DNA from: an uncultured Haemophilus sp. | GTDB taxonomy: Bacteria; Pseudomonadota; Gammaproteobacteria; Enterobacterales; Pasteurellaceae | NCBI GenBank assembly: GCA_905205995.1 | Contig: CAJLFU010000075.1 | Span: 1 to 5,449, forward strand | Length of the DNA: 5,449 nucleotides | Direction of reading: 5' to 3' | In this document: positions 1-5,296 of the stretch, in pieces | Layout: the number at the start of each line of letters is the position of its first letter | How positions within the stretch are numbered: the first letter of the stretch is position 1 | The notes under the pieces: model-generated | What the model was told of the DNA's origin: nothing | What the model saw: the letters and a program-made list of their open reading frames with translations, nothing else | Databases searched by the model: none | Translations under genes and position numbers: made by a program

Positions 1-24
1 GCCCACACAGATTGTCTGATATAT

Positions 25-36
25 TGTTAAAGAGCA
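25..36 (-). promoter_or_regulatory. rRNA antitermination boxA
   Basis: The minus strand reads TGCTCTTTAACA, identical to the E. coli rrn boxA. In the RNA this element is bound by NusB and NusE (ribosomal protein S10), which with NusA, NusG and other factors make RNA polymerase resistant to Rho-dependent termination within the untranslated rRNA genes. It lies about 55 nt after the predicted transcription start, a normal position for an rrn leader. Confidence 0.93.
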
Positions 37-42
37 AAAAAG

Positions 43-86
43 AACGACGCACTGGATGTTTTAATATTTCACAACAGCGCGTCGTT
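43..86 (-). promoter_or_regulatory. Leader stem-loop (boxB position) followed by U tract
   Basis: On the minus strand AACGACGCGCTG (86-75) pairs with CAGTGCGTCGTT (54-43), giving 12 bp with a single G-U pair and a 20-nt loop. Its place just before boxA matches the boxB hairpin of E. coli rrn leaders. Unlike the E. coli hairpin, it is followed after one C by six T residues (41-36), so it also resembles an intrinsic terminator. A smaller competing hairpin, CACAAC (89-84) with GTTGTG (75-70), uses some of the same bases. The pairings are read directly; the function is not established here. Confidence 0.7.
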
Positions 87-89
87 GTG

Positions 90-150
90 TGGGGCGTATT
101 ATAGGCATTTCAGACGCCTTTGCAAGATCTTTTTGTAAAAAAATGTAAAT
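90..150 (-). promoter_or_regulatory. rRNA operon promoter with UP-like element
   Basis: The minus strand has a -35 TTGCAA at 120-125, a 16-bp spacer and a perfect -10 TATAAT at 98-103. The 16-bp spacing is the one used by E. coli rrn promoters. The discriminator (97-91) reads ACGCCCC; GC-rich discriminators are typical of promoters inhibited by ppGpp/DksA. The start is inferred at A90 or A88. Upstream of the -35, positions 130-150 are almost pure A/T runs, matching the expected place and composition of an UP element that binds the alpha subunit C-terminal domains. No second core promoter of similar quality was found between this one and murI. Fis sites were not recognised with confidence. Confidence 0.9.
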
Positions 151-195
151 TTTTTTGCTATTTGCTTACAAATGCACCAACATGACGAGAAAAAA

Positions 196-987
196 TCATT
201 TTAAAACAGTAATGCCATCAAATCCCCAAAGCGCTAATGCTTGTTCTAATTGGTGTTTATTCTCTACGTCTTGCGTACAAAAAACCTGATTTTTCACCTC
301 TAATTTTGACCGCACTTCTAATTTATCAAGTAAGAACTGCAACCGCTTGGCAATAGCGAATCCTGGATCCATAAAATTCTTCACTTGAGGTAAGCAAATT
401 TGAATTTCATCTTTAATTAAAGGGAAATGCGTACAGCCTAAACAAATCGTATCTAAATTCTCTATTGAGGCCCAAGGACTTAATTCATTTTTCAGTGCAA
501 TCAAATCAACCGATTTCCCTTGGATTTTATGCTCCGCGATTTCAACCAATTTAGTTGAGCCTAATCGTTCAACTATACAATGGGCGGCAAACTGATGAAT
601 AAGATCATTAACATAAGGGCGTTTAACCGTGCCCTTTGTTGCCAATAAGCCAATATGTTTCGTTTGTGAGATTTCTGCTGCAGGCTTAATGGCTGGTACT
701 GTTCCTACAATCGGAATAGAAAATTGTTCACGTAAAGGCGGTAACACCACCGTACTCGCGGTATTACAAGCAATCACAATGGCATCAAGTGGATAATCCT
801 GATTAATTTTTTTACAAATATCCAATGTTCGCTGAATGATTGTTTCTTCTGATTTTTCTGAATAAGGAAAGCCAGCATTGTCAAAACAATACAAATAATG
901 GTTATCGGGCATCAGCTTTTTCGCTTCGCGATAAACGCTTAAGCCCCCCATTCCAGAATCAAAGAAAAGTACCGTTGATTTATTCAT
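196..987 (-). CDS. murI: Glutamate racemase
   Basis: This enzyme interconverts L- and D-glutamate in the cytoplasm, supplying D-glutamate for MurD in peptidoglycan precursor synthesis. It is a cofactor-independent aspartate/glutamate racemase of 263 residues. Visible motifs are the N-terminal DSG (residues 10-12), the FDN-FPY-EKS segment (35-46), the first catalytic cysteine C74 in ACNTAS, and the second, C185, in GCTH with H187. E. coli MurI is longer because of an N-terminal extension that senses UDP-MurNAc-L-Ala; that extension is absent, so this protein may not share that activation. Small departures from the E. coli motifs are DSGMGG (usually DSGVGG), PYSEKS and DPG at 207-209. The ATG start is preceded by a weak purine-rich site (GAAAGAG). 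It follows recG by 32 bp, probably in the same transcript, and an rRNA promoter lies just downstream, as murI also precedes rrnB in E. coli. Confidence 0.96.
   Translation of the reverse strand: MNKSTVLFFDSGMGGLSVYREAKKLMPDNHYLYCFDNAGFPYSEKSEETIIQRTLDICKKINQDYPLDAIVIACNTASTVVLPPLREQFSIPIVGTVPAIKPAAEISQTKHIGLLATKGTVKRPYVNDLIHQFAAHCIVERLGSTKLVEIAEHKIQGKSVDLIALKNELSPWASIENLDTICLGCTHFPLIKDEIQICLPQVKNFMDPGFAIAKRLQFLLDKLEVRSKLEVKNQVFCTQDVENKHQLEQALALWGFDGITVLK
309..317 (-). repeat. DNA uptake signal sequence inside murI
   Basis: The minus strand reads AAGTGCGGT, the exact core of the Haemophilus uptake signal recognised by the competence machinery of Haemophilus influenzae and relatives. It is followed by CAAAATT and, further on, GAAAAAT, so both A/T-rich flanking segments of the extended consensus are present. 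It is coding: the bases specify part of Glu-Val-Arg-Ser in the MurI C-terminal region. Confidence 0.93.
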
Positions 988-997
988 TTATATAAAA

Positions 998-1004
998 CTC
1001 TTTC
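998..1004 (-). promoter_or_regulatory. Ribosome binding site of murI (weak)
   Basis: The minus strand has GAAAGAG ten bases upstream of the ATG at 985-987. It is the only purine-rich stretch in the 32-bp gap after recG. It matches the anti-Shine-Dalgarno sequence only partly, so translation of murI may lean partly on ribosomes finishing recG. Confidence 0.5.
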
Positions 1005-1011
1005 AAAAATA

Positions 1012-1020
1012 ACCGCACTT
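1012..1020 (-). repeat. DNA uptake signal sequence between recG and murI
   Basis: An exact AAGTGCGGT core on the minus strand whose first base is the last base of the recG stop codon (TAA, 1022-1020). It is followed by the A/T-rich segment TATTTTTG and a second one, GTTTTATA, a good match to the extended signal. It occupies much of the short gap before murI. No inverted partner is present, so it does not form the paired-signal terminator often seen in Haemophilus. Confidence 0.93.
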
Positions 1021-3101
1021 TAGGCATTCGAATAAATTTCTCGATTATTTAGCCAACGGCGGATTAAACTTTCTGCCACATCCGGATATTTTACAATTAA
1101 TGCCTTAGCATAATGTTGAACTGTTGGGATCATTTTACGATCACGCATTAAATTCGCCACTTTAAATTCGGCAATTCCTGTCTGCTTAGTGCCCAATACT
1201 TCACCTGGACCACGAATTTCTAAATCTTTCTCTGAAATCACAAAGCCATCTTGGCTATCACGCAATACCTGTAAACGTTTTTGCGACACTTTACCCAACG
1301 GCGGTTTATACATTAAGACACAAAAAGATGCCGTACTACCACGCCCTACTCGTCCACGTAACTGATGGAGTTGTGATAAGCCCAAACGCTCTGCATTTTC
1401 AATGATCATTAGACTGGCATTCGGCACATCTACGCCCACTTCAATCACGGTTGTAGCCACAAGCAAATCGAGTTCTGCATTTTTAAAGGCTGCCATAATA
1501 TCTTGTTTTTCTTGCGGTTTCATTCGCCCATGTACAAGGCCAATTTTAAGCATCGGTAGCGCTTTCGTTAAATCTTCCCAAATAGCCTCGGCTGCTTGCG
1601 CTTCTAGTACTTCTGATTCATCAATTAACGTACAAACCCAATAAGCCTGACGCTTTTCATTAATACAGGCATTTCTGACTCGAGCAACGATTTCATCACG
1701 ACGCTCTTCTGAAATAACCACTGTCGTAATCGGTGTTCTACCTGGAGGTAATTCGTCAATAATCGACGTATCAAGATCAGCATAAACCGTCATTGCTAAC
1801 GTTCTTGGGATTGGAGTTGCTGTCATAATCAGTTGATGTGGATAAAATCCTGCTTTTTCGCCTTTTTCTCGCAACATCAAACGTTGATGCACACCAAAAC
1901 GATGCTGTTCATCAATAATCACCAAGGCTAAATCAGCAAATTCCACTTCTTCTTGGAATAAAGCATGCGTGCCCACCACCATTTGTACCGCACCCGATTT
2001 AATTTTTTCCAATTCAGCTTGGCGAGCTTTTCCTTTTACCTTACCTGCTAACCAGCCTACTTCAATACCAAAAGGTTCTAACCAACGGCGGAAATTATTC
2101 GCATGCTGTTCCGCTAAAATCTCTGTTGGCGCCATTAAAGCCACTTGTTTGCCATTATCAATCGCTAATAAGGCCGCTAAGGCTGCCACTAATGTTTTCC
2201 CCGAACCAACATCCCCTTGAACAAGGCGCATCATTGGATAATCTTTCGCTAAATCCTGTTCAATATCTGCTACTACTCTATTTTGAGCATTTGTTGGTTG
2301 AAAAGGCAAAGATGCAAGAAAACGTTGCTTCAAATCGGTTTGATAATGCAATGGCAACGCTAAAAACTGCTGCGTACCCAACCGCACTTTTTGCATCGCA
2401 AGATTATGTGCAAGCAGCTCTTCAAAGATAAGTCGTTGCTGTGCGGGATGTTGTCCTTTCTCCAAAATATCTAATGAAATATCTGGCGGCGGACGATGCA
2501 AAAATCGAATAGCATCCTTTAAGCTAAAAGGATGTGGATTAAATTCATTAGGTAAAATTTCCGTTAATTGGATTTTATCGAGTAAAGCCAATGCTTGATC
2601 GGTTAGCTTACGTAATGAATTTTGTTTTAAACCTTCCGTTGTGGAATAAATAGGCGTAAGTGTTTCCTCTAAAACCAATGGCGCATTATCCCGAATAATT
2701 TGATATTCAGGATGATGAATTTCCGCCATAAAGCGTCCACGTTTAATTTCGCCAAACGCTTTGACGCGCGTACCAATCTGAAAACTGTTTTTCATCCCCG
2801 CATTAAAATTGAAGAAACGGAGCATAATCTTGCTCGTTCCATCAGAGAGACTTACGGTTAAAATAGGACGGCGCCCAAAGGCAACTTCACAGGTTTGGAC
2901 AACGCCTTCAATGGTGGCATATTGTTCAGGACGAAGATCGGCAATAGGTGTAATTCTCGTGCGATCTTCATAACGGATAGGTAAATGAAAAAGCAAGTCT
3001 TGAAGATTGTGAATTCCAAGACGGCTTAATTTATCGGAGATTGCCGCGCCTACACCGGATAAAGTGGTTAGAGGAACGGCATCGAGAAGTTGCGTGCTCA
3101 T
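1020..3101 (-). CDS. recG: ATP-dependent DNA helicase RecG
   Basis: RecG is a monomeric double-strand DNA translocase that remodels stalled replication forks, D-loops, R-loops and Holliday junctions. The 693 residues equal the length of the E. coli protein, with matching ends, so the gene is complete. The N-terminal third holds the wedge domain (OB fold, about residues 60-150) that splits branched DNA. The superfamily 2 helicase motifs follow in order: Walker A GDVGSGKT (296-303), motif Ia APTEILAEQH (324-333), DEQH (397-400), TATPIPRT (427-434), motif V around ATTVIEVGVDVP (549-560) and motif VI QLRGRVGRG (580-588). The RecG-specific TRG region, which couples ATP hydrolysis to translocation, lies at about 606-642. 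Its ATG overlaps the spoT stop by one base (TAATG) and only a weak GAAG precedes it, suggesting coupled translation. The E. coli neighbour trmH is missing between spoT and recG. Confidence 0.98.
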   Translation of the reverse strand: MSTQLLDAVPLTTLSGVGAAISDKLSRLGIHNLQDLLFHLPIRYEDRTRITPIADLRPEQYATIEGVVQTCEVAFGRRPILTVSLSDGTSKIMLRFFNFNAGMKNSFQIGTRVKAFGEIKRGRFMAEIHHPEYQIIRDNAPLVLEETLTPIYSTTEGLKQNSLRKLTDQALALLDKIQLTEILPNEFNPHPFSLKDAIRFLHRPPPDISLDILEKGQHPAQQRLIFEELLAHNLAMQKVRLGTQQFLALPLHYQTDLKQRFLASLPFQPTNAQNRVVADIEQDLAKDYPMMRLVQGDVGSGKTLVAALAALLAIDNGKQVALMAPTEILAEQHANNFRRWLEPFGIEVGWLAGKVKGKARQAELEKIKSGAVQMVVGTHALFQEEVEFADLALVIIDEQHRFGVHQRLMLREKGEKAGFYPHQLIMTATPIPRTLAMTVYADLDTSIIDELPPGRTPITTVVISEERRDEIVARVRNACINEKRQAYWVCTLIDESEVLEAQAAEAIWEDLTKALPMLKIGLVHGRMKPQEKQDIMAAFKNAELDLLVATTVIEVGVDVPNASLMIIENAERLGLSQLHQLRGRVGRGSTASFCVLMYKPPLGKVSQKRLQVLRDSQDGFVISEKDLEIRGPGEVLGTKQTGIAEFKVANLMRDRKMIPTVQHYAKALIVKYPDVAESLIRRWLNNREIYSNA
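2381..2389 (-). repeat. DNA uptake signal core inside recG
   Basis: An exact AAGTGCGGT core on the minus strand, encoding part of Lys-Val-Arg-Leu near RecG residues 238-241. The bases that follow (TGGGTACG) are not A/T-rich, so the extended consensus is poorly met and this copy may be taken up less efficiently than the other three. Confidence 0.85.
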
Positions 3102-5221
3102 TATGCTTCATTAATATTGCGCTTCAAACGAATCACACTGGTAATTTGTTTAATTTTTCGCATAATGTTTTCTAAATGATAGATATCTCTCGCGCCAACT
3201 TGGATAATGACTAATAGCAGATTATTCTCTAATTCTTCAGTCCAAATACTTTGAATATTACTTTCACAAGTCGCGACTGCTGTCATGAGGCTACCTAATA
3301 CATTTTGTTCATTAAGCATTTCAATGTGTAATTCGGCATCAAAATTGACCGCACTTTCAGCCTCTTCCCATTTTGCCGCGGTGAAATCTTTGGCATTACC
3401 TGACGTTAAATTAGAACAAGCTTGATGATGTACAACCACACCTTTCTTCGCAGTACTTAATGCCACGATCGGATCACCCGGAATTGGATGACAACATTGA
3501 GCGAAAGACGCTTTCATTTCGCCATCTCGGCTTAACGTTAGCGTACTTTGTGTGTTTTCAGACACACCATCCACATCAATTTCAATGGACTCATCCATTA
3601 ATTGATGGGCAATGACACTCGACATTTGATTGCCCACACCGATTTCCATAAAAAGCTCATTAAGGCTTGAGAGATTCAATTCATTCAGTACTGCTTGGAT
3701 TTTCTCTTCAGAAACCTCAGAGAGATAATGTGGTTTTAGGGCCATTTCTAGCTGTTTTTTACCAGTTTGAACAGCATCATCTGCACGCAATAATTTTAAG
3801 AAATGACGAATACGAGTTCTTGCGCGAGCCGTCACTACAAAGTTTAACCAGCTAACGCTCGGATGAGCATTTTCACTGGTCACAACCTCAACGGTTTGAC
3901 CAGATTCTAAAGCTTGTGATAACGGATAAGGTTTATGCTCTACTACTGCTGCAACACAATGATTTCCCACATCAGAATGCACTGCATAAGCAAAATCGAC
4001 AGCTGTTGCGCCCATTGGTAATTCAACGATACGACCTTTCGGTGTAAAAACATAGATTTCTTTCGGGAAAAACTCGGATTTTACATTTTCAATAAACTCA
4101 AAGGAGTTACCCACGTTTTGTTGAATATCCACTAAGCTTTGCAACCAACGTTGTGCACGTACTTGAGCTGTGGTGCTATCGTTTTTACCACCTTCTTTAT
4201 ACACCCAATGAGCGGTAACGCCCATTTCAGCAACCTGTTCCATTTCTTCAGTTTGCAAGTGGACTTCCACAGGCACCCCATGAGGGCCAATCATTGACGT
4301 TTGTAGTGCTTGGTAGCCATTTGCACGTGGCACAGCAATATAATCTTTCACTTTACCAGGACGAGGCTTATACAAACTATGCATTTGCCCTAACCCGCGA
4401 TAGCAATCATCCACCGAATTCACAATAACGCGGAAAGCATAAATATCCATAATAGAATGGAATTTCTGATCTTTCATGCGCATTTTTTGATAGATTTTAT
4501 AGAGATGTTTTTCACGTCCCCAAATACGATTTGTAATGCCTACATTATCAAGACGTTGTGAAATATCATTAGAAATGCGTTGAATCAATTCTTGACGAGA
4601 GCCACGCGCTTGTTCGACGAGCTTTTTAAGTACTTCATAACGGCGAGGATGCATCGCTTCAAAAGATAAATCTTCTAATTCATTCTTAATATGCTCGATG
4701 CCTAAACGGTGGGCTAATGGACAGTAAATCTCTAGGGTTTCTTTTGCGATACGACGACGTTTATCCGGACGCAATGATCCCAACGTTCGCATATTATGGG
4801 TACGGTCAGCCAGTTTGATTAAGACGACGCGAATATCTCGAGTCATCGCTAAAATCATTTTGCGGAAGTTTTCAACCTGTGCTTCTTGGCGAGTACGGAA
4901 TTTCAATTTATCTAGTTTAGATACGCCGTCAACAATTTCGGCTACGCTAGCACCAAATTCATCTTTTAATTGGGATTCGGTATAAGGAGTATCTTCGATA
5001 ACATCATGCAATAATGCAGCCATGATTGCTTCATGGTCTAAATGCATTTCCGCAATAATTGAAGCTACTGCAACAGGGTGAGTAATGTAAGGTTCGCCGC
5101 TTGAGCGAAATTGTCCTTCGTGAGCATCTCGCGCAATGACGAATGCACGTTTGATTAATTCAATTTTATCGGCGGGCAAATACCCCTGAATAATTCGATC
5201 TAAATCTGCAAACAATTCCAA
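3101..5221 (-). CDS. spoT: Bifunctional (p)ppGpp hydrolase/synthetase SpoT
   Basis: SpoT degrades, and weakly makes, the alarmone (p)ppGpp, linking starvation signals to rRNA synthesis. At 706 residues it matches the E. coli protein (702) end to end. The HD hydrolase domain shows H48, HD at 72-73, ED at 76-77 and LADRTHNM (137-144), all apparently intact. The synthetase domain keeps GREKHLYKIY (235-244), D259 in DIYAFRV and E319, but has Q307 where E. coli has His (NGYQSLHT), H321 where it has Gln and Q323 where it has Arg (EVQIRT). A TGS domain spans about 384-448, a Cys/His-containing zinc-finger-like domain includes CC at 576-577 and C602, and an ACT domain spans about 625-704. The start is TTG: it lies six bases after AGG and aligns with the E. 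coli N-terminus (MELFADL versus MYLFESL). It is probably co-transcribed with rpoZ upstream and recG downstream. Confidence 0.97.
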   Translation of the reverse strand: MELFADLDRIIQGYLPADKIELIKRAFVIARDAHEGQFRSSGEPYITHPVAVASIIAEMHLDHEAIMAALLHDVIEDTPYTESQLKDEFGASVAEIVDGVSKLDKLKFRTRQEAQVENFRKMILAMTRDIRVVLIKLADRTHNMRTLGSLRPDKRRRIAKETLEIYCPLAHRLGIEHIKNELEDLSFEAMHPRRYEVLKKLVEQARGSRQELIQRISNDISQRLDNVGITNRIWGREKHLYKIYQKMRMKDQKFHSIMDIYAFRVIVNSVDDCYRGLGQMHSLYKPRPGKVKDYIAVPRANGYQALQTSMIGPHGVPVEVHLQTEEMEQVAEMGVTAHWVYKEGGKNDSTTAQVRAQRWLQSLVDIQQNVGNSFEFIENVKSEFFPKEIYVFTPKGRIVELPMGATAVDFAYAVHSDVGNHCVAAVVEHKPYPLSQALESGQTVEVVTSENAHPSVSWLNFVVTARARTRIRHFLKLLRADDAVQTGKKQLEMALKPHYLSEVSEEKIQAVLNELNLSSLNELFMEIGVGNQMSSVIAHQLMDESIEIDVDGVSENTQSTLTLSRDGEMKASFAQCCHPIPGDPIVALSTAKKGVVVHHQACSNLTSGNAKDFTAAKWEEAESAVNFDAELHIEMLNEQNVLGSLMTAVATCESNIQSIWTEELENNLLLVIIQVGARDIYHLENIMRKIKQITSVIRLKRNINEA
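3348..3356 (-). repeat. DNA uptake signal sequence inside spoT
   Basis: An exact AAGTGCGGT core on the minus strand, followed by CAATTTTG and then GAATTACA, fitting the A/T-rich flanks of the extended Haemophilus signal. It encodes part of Glu-Ser-Ala-Val just before the ACT domain of SpoT (residues 622-625), a linker where sequence change is probably tolerated. Confidence 0.92.
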
Positions 5222-5230
5222 AGGACACCT
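5219..5230 (-). promoter_or_regulatory. TTG start codon and ribosome binding site of spoT
   Basis: The minus strand reads CAGGTGTCCTTTGG, with TTG at 5221-5219 as the start and AGG at 5230-5228 six bases before it. No in-frame ATG was found nearby that would give a protein aligning with E. coli SpoT from residue 1; the GTG at 5228-5226 is in another frame. The first in-frame ATG downstream is codon 59, inside the HD domain, so starting there would remove the conserved His of the ITHP motif. Confidence 0.8.
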
Positions 5231-5255
5231 GACTTTTTGTAGAGAGAAAGACTAG

Positions 5256-5284
5256 GCGATCAAAATAGCTTTAATTTTGACCGC
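5256..5284 (-). promoter_or_regulatory. Hairpin in the rpoZ-spoT gap
   Basis: GCGGTCAAAAT (5284-5274) pairs with ATTTTGATCGC (5266-5256) on the minus strand: 11 bp with one G-U pair and a 7-nt loop. The first arm overlaps the degenerate uptake signal at 5280-5288. No U tract follows on either strand, so it is not a convincing intrinsic terminator. It could affect RNA stability or processing between rpoZ and spoT; its role is unknown. Confidence 0.5.
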
Positions 5285-5288
5285 TCTT
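5280..5288 (-). repeat. Degenerate DNA uptake signal
   Basis: The minus strand reads AAGAGCGGT, one base from the AAGTGCGGT core, followed by CAAAATT as in the murI copy. The intact flank suggests either a decayed signal or a recent single-base variant. It lies in the gap between rpoZ and spoT and supplies one arm of the hairpin there. Confidence 0.6.
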
Positions 5289-5296
5289 TAATGAGA

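Larger units (their letters stand above)
1..90 (-). other. 5' leader of a ribosomal RNA operon (partial)
   Basis: This is the predicted beginning of an rRNA primary transcript, running leftwards from about position 90 off the window edge. Beyond the boxA element, the stretch at positions 1-24 reads on the minus strand as ATATCAGACAATCTGTGTGG, followed by GC. From memory, this differs by one base from the E. coli rrn leader, where this segment helps build the precursor 16S processing stem. The mature 16S 5' end is not in the window; in E. coli it lies more than 100 nt downstream of this point. A 16S-23S spacer can contain similar sequence, but the strong promoter immediately upstream identifies this copy as the operon leader. 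Confidence 0.88.

Noticed and set aside
1..20. 16S-23S spacer on the plus strand, suggested by the similarity of CACACAGATTGTCTGAT to E. coli spacers
   Set aside because: The adjoining boxA and promoter both face left, so the stretch is the complement of an rRNA leader on the minus strand.
126..160. A-run and T-run inverted repeat (AAAAAAATGTAAATTTTTTT) as a bidirectional terminator
   Set aside because: The stem is only A/T and would be very unstable as RNA; its place directly upstream of the -35 fits an UP element better.
942..948. Six-base C run near the murI start as a phase-variation tract
   Set aside because: Six bases is short for slippage-driven switching, and the gene is essential or nearly so in most bacteria.
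1987..1995. ACCGCACCC, similar to an uptake signal on the minus strand
   Set aside because: Two mismatches to the core and flanks that are not A/T-rich; a chance match within recG is likely.
1402..2431. Three plus-strand open frames inside recG (1402-1644, 1969-2220, 2126-2431)
   Set aside because: They lie entirely opposite a full-length conserved RecG, have low-complexity translations rich in Ser, Ala and Pro, and show no recognisable domain.
3667..3855. Plus-strand open frame of 62 codons opposite spoT
   Set aside because: It overlaps the conserved SpoT coding sequence, and its translation resembles no known family.
5236..5263. Possible weak promoter for spoT (TTGATC, 16 bp, TACAAA on the minus strand)
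   Set aside because: Both hexamers match the consensus at only four of six positions in AT-rich DNA, and the -35 lies in the hairpin arm. It cannot be told from background without start mapping.
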